A stretch of DNA of 64,000 bases from Otis tarda (taxonomy: Eukaryota > Chordata > Aves > Otidiformes > Otididae): NCBI GenBank assembly GCA_026413225.1, contig CM048552.1, positions 201,823,553 to 201,887,552 of the forward strand, written 5' to 3'. Below, in pieces: positions 36,080 to 47,300 of the stretch. A program made the position numbers and the translations under genes. The notes beneath the pieces are model-generated. The model was not told the DNA's origin, made no database searches, and saw nothing but the letters and a program-made list of their open reading frames with translations. Numbering within the stretch: position 1 is the stretch's first letter; the number at the start of each line of letters is the position of its first letter.

Positions 36080-36700
36080 TATTATCTTTTTAAAATTAAA
36101 GGTCAGTGAAGACTGATGTCAGCAGTACATTAACTGCTTTGGAATTGTTAGACTCATCCACTGTAGCTCCCCTTTGTAGTAGAGCAGTGGGCCAAGACTT
36201 GTCTTGATTCCTTGCTTTTTGTTAATGTGTTTTTGGAATAATCTCTGACTGCTCTTCAAATGTCCTCAGGCTGTTTGCATTTCATTTTTTTCCCCATGCT
36301 TTCTGCTTCTGTATTTTCTTTCTGGGTTTATATTCTTTCTTACCAAGCTGTCACTTCTCTTCCAAGTACTTTCACCTCATGTATCAGCAAAGGCCCATGG
36401 TTTGGTCAAGATCATCTATTAACCTTTTTATCTTTCACAATAGAAAAATGTATATTTGTCCCCATAATATTGGATTTATTTTTAATAATCTCCTAATTCT
36501 CCTTGACTCCTTTTCCTTTTAGACATTTTTCCAAGATCTTATTTACTGTTTCCTGAAATATGTGCTGCTGTAGTCCACTATTTTTGTTTTGCCATTATAC
36601 TTTCTTCTTGTATTATAACCATTTCCCTTTCCATTAATTGACAAGATTCTAATTTTCCCCACTCAGGTGATTTGATCTGACATACATAAAATTATTGTTG
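36080..36700 (-). mobile_element. Ancient LINE remnant (CR1/L3-like), antisense
   Basis: The plus strand shows phrases typical of antisense old CR1-like LINEs: GGTCAGTGAAGACTGATG near 36100, a GACTTGTCTTGATTCC segment near 36200, and CTCCTTGACTCC..AGATCTTATTTACTGTTTCC near 36500. The match is partial and heavily mutated, so the family name and limits are tentative. Confidence 0.45.
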
Positions 36701-36989
36701 CTTTTCCACTGTTTTGTAAACAAAAAAAAAAACTGGATAGATGATTGAAAAGCATTTGTGAAATATGATCAATAAAAATAAGCTATATTTCAGTGAGATA
36801 GAAGCTCAGAAGAATTATAAGAGTGTGTCTTAAAATTAAATTTCTTGTTGGTAGAGTTGATTCAAAACATATTATAAAAGGACTAGGGGAAATATTACAA
36901 TAATTTTTTTTCCAAGGTCAACAAGCTTTCATTTTCTAAAGGCAATCTTTCATTTACCATTTCATTTTTTAATAGATCTATCAAATAAG

Positions 36990-37260
36990 GGTGATATTGC
37001 ATGACTGGTAAATGGTAGATGTACTAACCCTGTTTTAAGAACAGTACACAAAGTTTAAAAAAAAAAAACTGAAGGAAAGAATAGTTAGACAAAATGAAAT
37101 AAAATGCATCGCAGGCTAGTACAAGACTAATTCTATATGAATAGGAAGGACAATAGAGTTAATTTACCAGAACTCAGTAAAGCATTTGATGTAATGTCAT
37201 ATAGGAAATTATTTGTTAAATTGGAAAAGATTGTTGTAATTGAAGAAATTCGTTTAGTGG
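36990..37260 (+). mobile_element. Ancient LINE remnant with RT motif, sense
   Basis: The frame at 37137-37319 includes LSKAFDVMSYRKLFVKLEK, resembling the (D)xSKAFDTVxHxxLxxKL core of CR1-clade reverse transcriptases. Upstream, TGGTAAATGGTAGATGTACT resembles the segment just before that domain. An expanded A run and stops break the frame. Similarity is weak but falls on a conserved motif. Confidence 0.4.
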
Positions 37261-37379
37261 AAGGCAATAGAGTGTTGAGTTCTGGTTTCCAAATGTTTAA
37301 CATTTACATTTTTTCTTGATGTAACTCCTTGCCTAGTCCGAGGGAATAGTTATTCCTTTCCTCATTGCAGCATTACCCG

Positions 37380-37510
37380 TGTGAAAACTTTTTTGTATAG
37401 TGGAAGTCTTCCCAGATTGAGAATAAACAATCCAGTTCCTTCAGTCTTTTCTCAGAAGCTCTTTTCTTGACTTCTAATAATTTATTACCACACGTTTGCC
37501 AGTGATGATT
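37380..37510 (-). mobile_element. Ancient LINE 3' fragment, antisense
   Basis: Plus-strand CCAGTTCCTTCAGTC / TTTTCTCAGAAGCTC / TTTTCTTGACTTC resembles the antisense C-terminal ORF2 region of old CR1 elements. Tentative. Confidence 0.35.
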
Positions 37511-37704
37511 GGGTCCCTGTTCAATCATTTGCAAAAGAAGTTGCCTCTCAGAAACAATTCCTGTTTCTTATGTTTCTGTGCTTCAGTGCTATTTATTCAT
37601 TTTCTAGGTGGAAAGGAAGGCTACCTTTATAATGGTAAATGAAACAGCTTCTGAAAACATTCCTGGGTACTGGTATGCAGTCATCCATACCATTAAATTG
37701 TTCA

Positions 37705-39507
37705 CAGAGTCACCAAATCATAACCAGTGTGGGCTGAAAGAGACCTGTGTAGGTCATTTAGACCAAACTGTTGCTCAGAGAAGGTCCAACTAGAGCATGT
37801 TGCTCATAGCATTGTTCAGCTGAGTTTGAACAGCTTCAGTCTCCAGCAGCGGAGATTCCACAAATTCTCTGGCCAGTCTGTGCCACAGGGAAGAATTCTT
37901 CCTTTATAGCAAATCTGAATTTCCTGTGTTGCAACTTCCACCTATTGCATCTTGTCCTTTCACTGTGCACTTCTGAGATGAGTCTGGATCAGTTATCTTT
38001 ATATTCTCCTAGTAGTTCTTTGTAGAAAGCACTAAGATCTCCACCTCAGCTTTCTCTTCATCAAGCTGACCAAGTACAGTTTCCTCAATCTCTGCTTTTG
38101 TTTCTTGCTCCAGCACCCTTGAGCACTGGCTGGAATCACCCCAGTACGTCCATGTCTTTTTTTTTTTGTCCTGATGAGTCCATAACTAGACATAGCACTT
38201 CAGATGTGCCCAACAGAATCTCACTAGTGCCCAGTAAAGAGCAAGGATCACTTCCCTTGACCTGCTGGTAGCACTCTTGCTGATACAGCATTATGCATGG
38301 CTGATTGCCTTTGCCACAAGGGCACACTGCTGAGTCCTCTTCACCTCAGGACCTTGAGATCCTTCCTGGAAAGCTGCTTTCTATCCAGTTGTCCTCCAGC
38401 TTGTTGCATTGGGTTAATCCATTCCACATGTAAGACTTTACAATTGCCTTTGTTGAACTTTATGATGTTCCATTTGGCCCATTTCTCTATTATGTCATCT
38501 GAATAGCAGCCCTGCCCTCCAGTGTATCAAACGCTCCCACCATCCTGCTAAAGCTGCGCTCTGTCTTGTCATCTGTGTCATACATGAAACACTATTGGCA
38601 CTAGTATCATTCCTGGAGGGATGCCAGCAGTAACTAGCTGCAGTTGGAGTTTGTGGTGCTTATCTCTACCCTTTGAGCCCAAACATCCTGTCAGTTTTCT
38701 GCTCCCATTATCATGTCCCTCTCCAAACCATATCCTGCCGATTTGTCTATCCCACTGTGGGATCATCTTGAAGGCCTTGCTAAAATCAAGGTAAGTGGCA
38801 GCCATTGCTCTCCCTCAGTGAAGTGAGTCCATTATCTTGTCACAGAAGGCAATCAAATTGGTCAGGTATGATTTCCCCTGCAGTAAATTGATGCTGGCTG
38901 TTCCCAGTCACCTTGTTATCCTTCATGTACTGGAAATGTCTTCCAGGAGAATTTGCCACATAGCCTTCTTAAGGAACTGAGGTTGGGCTGATTCACCTAC
39001 AGCTCTGCATATCCTACCTCTGAGGAAGCCCTGCATTGAAAATGGATGTGACATTTGTCTTTTTCTAGTCATTAAGAATCAGAAGCCTTTCCTGATCGTC
39101 AAAACCTTTCAAAGATAGTAGAGGGCAACCTTGCAATGGTGTTGTGAGCTCCCTCAGCAACTTTGGATGTCTCTGGTGTGGTCCACTGGATTTATGTATA
39201 TCCAATTGGCCCAACTTAATGTTCTTCTAATGTAGATAATGCTTCACACTGAGGCGAAGAAAACACTGAGTACCTCAAATTTATTCATGCCACTAGGTTC
39301 GTTGCCCCCTTGAGCAGTGGATCTACATTCCCTTTAGCCTTCTTTTTCACCATTGTATCTGGAAAAGCCTTTCTAGTTGCTTTTCAAATCCTTTGCTAAT
39401 TTTAACTTTACCTGAACTTTGGTTTACCTAACTCCATTCCTGTGTGGTTGGGCAATATCTTTGTCTTGCACTTAAATAGCTTGCTTCAGCATGACATCTT
39501 TCTCTTC
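37705..39507 (-). mobile_element. Old CR1 LINE, antisense, 3' part (split by a younger CR1)
   Basis: Read on the minus strand, a long and badly decayed CR1 runs from its 3' UTR (plus-strand AAAGAGACCTGTGTAGGTCATTTAGACCAAAC) back through the reverse transcriptase. Landmarks on the plus strand are CTTCTCTTCATCAAGCTGACC (read in pieces), GCCACAAGGGCACACTGCTG at about 38319, TTGTTGAACTTTATGATG at 38452, and CTTGCTAAAATCAAGGTAAG at 38776. The last is the antisense of the catalytic DFSKAF motif, still visible as AATYLDFSKAF in the minus frame 38805-38578. No intact ORF2 remains. It is interrupted at about 39508 by a younger sense CR1 and appears to resume at 40528. Confidence 0.8.
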
Positions 39508-39530
39508 CCGCATGACATCCTTCTCTCTAA
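39489..39530. repeat. Near-tandem 21-bp repeat across a CR1 5' junction
   Basis: GCATGACATCTTTCTCTTCCC (39489-39509) is followed at once by GCATGACATCCTTCTCTCTAA (39510-39530), about 17 of 21 identical. The right unit is CR1 coding sequence (PHDILLSK) and the left is in the host sequence just before the insertion. The shared run may have guided the 5' join. Confidence 0.7.
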
Positions 39531-40230
39531 ACTAGAGAGACATGGATTTGATGGACGGACCACTCGGTGGATAAGGAGTTGGCTGGATGGCTGCACTCAG
39601 AGAGTGGTGGTCAACGGCTCAGTGTCCATGTGGAGACCAGTCACGAGTGGCGTCCCTCAGGGGTCCGTGCTGGGCCCAGCCCTGTTCAACATCTTTGTCG
39701 GCGACATGGACAGTGGGATAGAGTGCACCCTCAGCAAGTTTGCCGATGACACCAAGTTGTGTGGTGCTGTCGACATGCTGGAAGGGAGGGATGCCATCCA
39801 GAGGGACCTTGACAGGCTGGAGAGGTGGACCCGTGCCAACCTCATGAAGTTCAACCAGGCCAAGTGCAAGGTCCTGCACCTGGGTCATGGCAATCCCAGG
39901 CACAAATACAGGCTGGGCAGAGAATGGATTGAGAGCAGCCCTGAGGCGAAGGACTTGGGAGTGCTGGTGGATGAGAAGCTTAACATGAGCAGGCAATGCG
40001 CCCTTGCGGCCCAGAAGGCCAACCGCATTCTGGGCTGCATCAAGAGGAGCGTGGCCAGCAGGTCGAAGGAGGTGATTCTCCCCCTCTACTCTGCCCTGGT
40101 GAGACCCCACCTGGAGTACTGTGTCCAGTTCTGGAGCCCCCAACACAAGAAGGACATGGACCAGTTGGAGAAGGTCCAGAGGAGGGCCACAAAGATGATA
40201 AAAGGGCTCTTATGGGGAGAGGCTGTTTAG
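39508..40230 (+). pseudogene. CR1 ORF2 reverse transcriptase fragment
   Basis: Open frame of 262 codons from 39442, of which about the first 22 are host-derived. It contains [10 protein letters not shown], the catalytic FADDTK at 39739-39756 (residues 100-105), the [14 protein letters not shown] segment and QRRATKM. It then ends abruptly in KGLLWGEAV and a stop at 40228-40230, where the internal deletion begins. The catalytic Asp of the first RT motif and the whole endonuclease are missing, so the fragment is inactive. Confidence 0.9.
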
Positions 40231-40527
40231 TAGGGCCTGTTGCAATAGGACGAGGGGTAATGGTTTTAAAATAGCGGTGGGTAGATTTAGATTGGAAATT
40301 AGGAAAAAATTTTTTACGATGCGAGTTATAGAACACTGGAACAGGTTGCCCAGAAAGGTGGTGGAGGCCCCATCCCTGGAAATGTTCAAGGCCAGGCTGG
40401 ATGAGGCTCTGAGCAACCTGATCTAGTTGTGGATGTCCCTGCTCCTTGCAGGGGGGTTGGACTAGATGACCTTTGAAGGTCCCTTCCAATCCTAACCATT
40501 CTATGATTCTATGCTTCTATGATTCTC
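39508..40527 (+). mobile_element. Younger CR1 LINE nested in the old antisense CR1
   Basis: 5'-truncated CR1 that starts at the codons for PHDILLSK, just after the first catalytic RT motif. It carries most of the RT, then drops about 150 bp of late ORF2. It resumes at the TAGTAGGGCCTGTTGCAATAGG segment and runs to an octamer tail, ATTCTATGATTCTATGCTTC, at 40498-40527. Low divergence from the copy at 28355 (about 93% by eye) and intact reading frames show it is among the youngest LINE insertions here. Confidence 0.93.
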
Positions 40528-40870
40528 CTTCCACTGTCCCTGTGCTTCATTTTTGCACCTATGGTCAGTCAGGACTTTGTTGTTCATCTATGCTGGCCTT
40601 CTACCATGCTTGTTTGACTTTTGGTACGTCACAAAGGACTGTTTTCATACTTTTGAGAAGAATGTCCTGAAGACCAACATGTTCTCCTTGACATACTTGC
40701 CCTCCTGTAGGATGCTACCAAGCAAGTCTCTGCACAAGCTCACGTTTTCTCTCCTCAAGTCCAAGTCTCTAATTCTGTTTTTTGTCTTGCTGCCTTCTTT
40801 CAGAGTTTTGAACTGTACAGCCTCATTATCCTTGCAGACAAGGCTGTTGTTGACTTTCCTATTTTAACTA
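40528..40870 (-). mobile_element. Old CR1 LINE, antisense, 5' part after the nested insertion
   Basis: Plus-strand phrases such as TTTGTTGTTCATCTATGCTGG, GTTTGACTTTTGGTACG and GAATGTCCTGAAGACCAACA fit antisense linker/endonuclease coding sequence of old CR1-like elements. They continue the element seen at 37705-39507. The match is weak in places and the right limit is approximate. Confidence 0.55.
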
Positions 40871-41305
40871 GTTCTTTGTGAGGAACAAGTTGCAAAATTC
40901 CCTGGTGTGCCTTTTGCCTAAGCAACCTACGGTCTCCCAAACAATTCCCTTCACAGTTTGGGAATTAAGAGTGTTGCTGGAACTGTTCCCTGTTGTTGAT
41001 TTTCATGCAGCCACTCTGTTTTCAGCAGTGAGAGAGTTTATTGGAACTGAGCACAGTGGTCGTAGTTGTGGGCTACTAAATGCCAACTGGCTTTAGTGAC
41101 TGAAACATTGATTTTTACTGGTGTAGATATAGGGGAGGATTAGTCTCACAGGGCTGCCATGCAAACAGTTGACTAAAATCGTGAAATAGGCATTGGCACA
41201 GCAAGTACCAATGAAAAGAACACATTTCTTGTTCTGCAAAAGTGGACTTTCTTTAGCTCTAAAAAGGGCAAAGATACAGAACAGGTGATAGAGACATTTA
41301 AGAGA

Positions 41306-41336
41306 GTGTGTGTGTGGGTGTGTGGGTGTGTGTGTT
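41306..41336. repeat. Interrupted (GT)n microsatellite
   Basis: GTGTGTGTGTGGGTGTGTGG followed by GTGTGTGTGT. The GGG interruptions suggest an old tract. Confidence 0.85.
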
Positions 41337-44300
41337 CACCCAAGCACTCATCCAGTCCTGACCTGGAAGAACTGCAAATAGAGAGTTTGTTGCTGGTAAG
41401 AGGTCTATCTGATCTCCCCATACCTCTGTTGCTGTACTGGTTTTCCTTGCTCCAAAAGTTTTCCACTGGACTTAAGTTTAGTCCATGCTAATTCTAGAAG
41501 GAAAGCCTGAAGGAGTTGCTGATACTCTTACTCTGTCTAAACTGGTCCGTGCACACTTCCAAACCCCTGCATCTAAAACGTGCCCTGGAAGCTTCCAGAA
41601 TCACAATGTCCTTTCCCCACCTCCATCTTCCCCACACCCCTCCTCTCTCCATTTGGTTTTATAGGGAAGAAACTCATATGCAGGTTGGGAGGGAGCCATA
41701 ACTCTCTCGAGTTTGCTCGGTGCTGGGTATTGACTTGGTCTTAATAAATAAATCTCTTACGACAGTTTCGTTTAGCTCATATTATAGCCACAATCTAACC
41801 ATTGCAAAAACTAATCTCTGACAATACACTGAAAGGGAATGTATTTATGGCTGTGCAATTGAAGTGTAAATGTGTCCTTGAATCCTTTTAATAAAAGCAA
41901 AATATGTCATGGTAACAAAAAAGATAAATTGACCTGAGGAACAATTATGAATCTATTGTATGACAGTATTTCATTGAAAAGTTAGTCACAATGTTCTAGA
42001 TAGAATTTATGTTTGGTTTTGTTTGTTTTTTTTTTTAAACCGTTTGCAGTATTTCCAGTGGTTGTTTTACTTCCATTAACTCCTCCCTCCTTATGGTACT
42101 TCTTAAACAGTACCCCTCTATATGGTACCTTCTCTGTAAGTTTCTTTGAACTACTTAGGAAGTTTTTGCATTTGTAGTGCTGAAGTTTGAATTTGTATAT
42201 TGATGTAGTTCTGCAGTGGTCGGCACCTCATTCTGGATGGAGGTGTCCCGCTCTGCTCCTGCAGAATGACTGTCTTGACACCAGTTGGCATTGCTGGAGA
42301 GACATAGTAACTGGATACTGCGTGACCTGTATGTACTGGCCCATATTTGCTCCATTGCTGGAGTCAGTCATTTCTCATGTGTCCCTGAGTGCTGGAACAC
42401 TGCAGGAGTCCTGTGAACTCAGTAACTTCAGTTTCTTGCCAGCGTGGTAGCTCTAGGCTGGCTGTGTGTAGTGTAAGCTGTGTGTCTCCACAGCACACTC
42501 CCACTGTGCATATTATCACAGCTCTTTCACTATCTTCATAGTACTGGAGTGCTGATACGCTGCTGATGGGAGGCTGGCTGTATTAACTATGTAGAAATAC
42601 TGGTTTGCATAAAATGAAAATTGCTTCTCTGCAATGAATGGAATCGGATTTCCTGAAGATTTAAGTAGCAGCCAGATCATGACTGAAAGAAGTATCATCC
42701 ACAGGTTAAGATGCATGTGAGGTTCATAAATGTTCCTTTGTGCTGTGCAAAAGTTTCTTATGGGAATTTTTGCTTGTTAAACATAGATCACCTTCTTACT
42801 GTTGGCTGTGGTATGGACATTCCCCTTGTTAAAAACAGGTAAACCAGAAAATATTCTGAAATGTGATTGAGACCCATCATAGCTAAAGTCTGCAAATAGT
42901 AACAGAAGAAAGGTTTGTCAGTCTAAAGTTTGATTGATCCTGGAGGTGAGTCTTGAGAAGCCCCTCACGTTCTACCACTACTCTGTTACCTCCAACATGA
43001 GAAGCCACCTAATACCCTCTTTCAAACACTGTAGAAGAGATTTTCGAATACTTTATGAAATACTTTGATTCCATTTTAAATATTTTCTTAAATTTCAAAC
43101 CACAGGTTTCAAAAGTAGTTTTTCTAGTTTACAATTTTCATAGGCATTTGTGGTTGACCTTTTTAGGACTCTGGTTTCAGCAGGTAAGTATAAAGAACTT
43201 CAACTAGGAAGTTATTCTAGATTCCTCTTTTCATATAAATAACTTCTATTACCTGAGGCTGGATTTAAATGAGTATGGTAACCTGAGAACAGCCAGCACT
43301 GCAGTGAAGTGTGAGAATGAGGCAATGAGAAAGTTAAGAATCTTTTCTTCCTCCAGTAAATTCACACCTGAAAAGTCAAGGCAGGTTTTTTGAACCTTCC
43401 CGCAAACAGTTCCCTGAGGAACATAGCACCACTGAGATTCTGTGGTGACAGGATACAAGGATTTATACTTCTGTATAACCAATTCAGATCCACTCTATGC
43501 TATCAAAAATGGGGGAAAGATCCTTGCCTAGCTAAAAATGTTGTGCTTCATGGAACTTCAAGAGCCCAATTTCAAAATTATTAGTAGCCTCTTGCTCTGT
43601 ATACATAAGAAATTACTTGGCATTCTCATTTTAATTCCTCAGATACTGTCAGCATATCCGCACTTAATGTTTTTGTCTGTCCCCAAAATTAGGTATTTCA
43701 TATGCATGGTATAGATGGCCTCCTGTTCCCACAGAACCTCTGCATGCGCTCGTATACACAGTCCTTCACATGTGGATGCCAGCTTGGCCTGAACTTGCTC
43801 TTAGCTCGTAAATACCATTGGTATGGTGCAGCATTTGGGTTAAGAGCTCAGCTGGAAGGCAGATGGCTCAGACTGAACTTTCAGTTTAGCTGTGGTTACT
43901 CAGCTTTGCAATTGGTGAAGGTTCACATCAGCCCAGATTAGAAAGTCAGCAGAACGAACACGTGCCTGCAGGCAAAGATTATACAGATGCCAAAGTGTCA
44001 TTTTTGATGTCCCTTTGATGTTCCCTGCCCAGGAACTTCAATGTAGCTGTTTCTACTACATGAGGAAAAAGGAGACTCTTCAGTGATTACAGGTGTATCA
44101 TCTATTCTTCTTCTGCCATTACCTTAACCGTAATTAAGGCACTGAACTGTCACTTATCAGTAACATTGATTACAATCTTTTGCCCCCACCAAAGCATTGC
44201 TTTCCTTGCAGCTTTGTTGTGATTTCACCTTTAAGGACATTACCAAAGCTTTTTTTTTTCTTCTTATTGCTCTCTTTTCCACTCAGCCTAGTGCTTGCTT

Positions 44301-47300
44301 TCACAAACAGATGAAAGATTGCAAATTACCTACATAGGAAAATTCAGAAGACCCAAAGGATCTTGACATGACCATTAGTTAGGATGAAATTGCTGTGCTG
44401 TCCTTTTTGGGTGACTTTCCTGACTTTGTTTCATTTTCTAGAAAATATCCTAACATATCATTTAACAATTGTAATCTTAGCGATATCATTGTTGATTGAA
44501 GTTTCAGTTTCTTTCAATTGTTTTCATCTTCATTCTTCAAACTCCTTCCTGTTTACAGAATACAAGTTTCACATATGCATTAGTGCAGATCCTTCCCTTC
44601 TTTTATTAGGTTACAACTAGCTTTTAATTTTAAAATAATATTTACATTTTTGCATTGCAAACATCATGTCCAGAAACAACAGATGGATAATTTTTTTCTA
44701 ATAAGTGTAAATCTGAATTGATTAAAAAGGATTAAGGAAGACTGGGAAGAAAGCTGCTGCTACTTCTTGGAGAAAGGACTTTTTAAATTTTATAAATTTG
44801 TAATGGCTTTGAGAACTCAGGTTTTTTTTTTGTCTCTGTGTCCTCTCAAATCCATCAGTAGCTGCACAGCATTCTTTCCTCCTTTTTGTTTTGTTTCATT
44901 GCTTGTTCTTGGAAATATATGAGGGGAAAAAAAATCTTGTCATTCAGCTAGCCATGTTTCCTGGGATATGCAAGGTTTATTATTTGTTTTGGAAACACAG
45001 GAGCTTTATTAGGGTTATTATTGGGCATCTGCTCTCTCTACATTTTTTTTTCAGGATCCAATATGCCTTTTTCAACTTTCTGTGAGTACCCAGGAGTTTC
45101 ACAAAACACCTGCAAATGGAATCAGTAGGTGCTAGGAATTGCAATGAAATTTGTATTTTTGTCTCACTCGTAAACCTGTTGATCACAAAGGTACTGTGCT
45201 TTCTTAGCTGTCTGGACAGCATCTCACATGAAGCATTTCTGCTTGATGACTAGACTCCTTCGGCTATGTCTGTACTAATAAAGGAATAAGTGCCAGGGAA
45301 TGTTCCTGGGCAGCAGAACTCAGTCTTCTGTATGGCTAAGTTGTTAGCATGGTCCTTGGTATGTTTTTGGACTAAGCCAACTAGCACTCTCAAATATTCC
45401 CACGCATCGCTCAGGCCATAGAAAATTTCTGGTGTCTGAATGCTGCCACTCTGTTTTGGTAACTAACAAGCACATTTCACTTTTTAGGGAACATGCAGTC
45501 CTAGATCTTTTCCCAGTTCCCAGATGTGTGTCCCACCGATACTCTAACTCCACGCAGAGCAAGACCCAAGAACTCATCATTTCTTCAAATCTCCCTCCCA
45601 CATCTTGAAGCTTCCAAAGAAAGAAAATGGGTCTGCTGACTGGAAGGCAACCATAGCATGCTCCAGACAGGTCCTCGTTCTGGACAGAGCCAGGACCAGG
45701 ACCGTGGAGCACACAGCAGGAAGCACATGCCATTCTGTTTCTCTATAGCCTTACATAATGTGTCCCATTCTGAGCATAAAACAATTATTTCAACTCTTGT
45801 TTCCTACATTAAAGGAAGGTGTCTGTATATTCTTGGGAAATTACTTGTGTTGTAGGCACTTGAAGCATATCTTTCTTTTCAGGACCCAGCATGCCAGAGG
45901 CAGCTCATTAGCCTTCCCTGTGATCCAACAACTCGCTGCACCTGGCATATGAGATCAAGAAGTGAGAGAACAAAACAGTATGGCAAGCTGAAAGCAAGAG
46001 AAATGAATGAACTTCATCCTCTCTGTCTGGGATTCCATCTGTGAACATTTAGATTGTAATTACAGGGTTGAAGTCAAGTGCACACCTCTACTAAAAATAT
46101 GATATGCAAAATTTTTCTAAATTTACACAGATTGACTTATGTTTTACATAGTGCAGCAAAGCAGAATATACTTGTCTTTTAAGAGTTGTAATTTTGATCA
46201 TTGCCAAGTGATACAGTGAAATCCCAGCCTCATTAAAGTGAGCAGCAAAATTTCTATTGTCTTTGATGGAGTTTTATCCCTGTTAGGGTTTTTTTTGTTT
46301 GTTTGTTTTTGTTATTGTTTTTAACATTGATGTTCTAGTGCAGTGTGATAACTAAAGTAAAATGCTTATTATGATAGTGATTCATCTCTGCCAAACAGAT
46401 AGAATCACTTCATCTCATCACAGGACTTTTCAGAGCCTTTTTGACCATTAAAGGTCCAGACCTGTTCCCACACAAATTGGTAACACTTGGATCAGATGTT
46501 TGGCTTTATCTAGCTTATGCTAACATGATACAAACACAACTGCCTGGGGAATTTTCACAGCATTATTTGACCTTTTGCAAGAGCTTAGGTTGAATATCAG
46601 AAAACTGTGTTTTTAAGAGGCATTGGTTCTTATGTAAACCTTTGGGATTCATGCTTTAAATCTGATTTCTGCTGCAACTTCAAGCATATTTCTTTATACT
46701 TGACTTTATAGATAGAGGCACAGTTTGAAAAACTAGTATCTTTCAGGTTCCAGAGATAATGTTAAAGGCAGAATTATTTAAGGAGTTTGCAAGATAAGGT
46801 TTGTGGACAGAGGTCCTTTCTGGGACCAATTAGTGTAGACTTGAGTCAGAACATGAAAAAGTCTTAATGTTCTCAGATAACTTTAGTGAAGTATGTGTAT
46901 GTATCTATGTCTCAGCTAGTCATGCTTAACTCATTTTATAATCAATGGAGATATGTAGGCGCTTCTAATGTGCAATTCAATTTAAACATTTACTTGGGGT
47001 GATGAATCATGCTGTGGAAGGGCTTATTTGTGTCCCTTAACTGTGGTGAAGGTTTAGGGTTCCTAGCTCAGTTGCAGATGTCTGCATTGTGTACATCTAT
47101 ATTTAGTCAAACCAATCTCATCTGATTGTGTCACACATAATGGGTATGATTAGATATTATCTCACTTTCCAAGTCAATTCTGGTGTCAACATGAGTATAC
47201 TCCATTAGAAGCGATCAGACTATTTTCTCCTGTGCTGAATGACTAATGTTTAAATTTTTTGAAGAAAACTACACCATACCAACATACAGTATGTTTCATA

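Noticed and set aside
39619..40146. 175-codon minus-strand open frame
   Set aside because: Shadow of the nested CR1 reverse transcriptase, parallel to the one at 28486-29166.
40040..40489. 149-codon minus-strand open frame
   Set aside because: Antisense reading of the CR1 late RT and 3' end; no independent support.
45344..45733. 129-codon minus-strand open frame
   Set aside because: Same reasoning: unique sequence, no domain, no conserved-looking composition.
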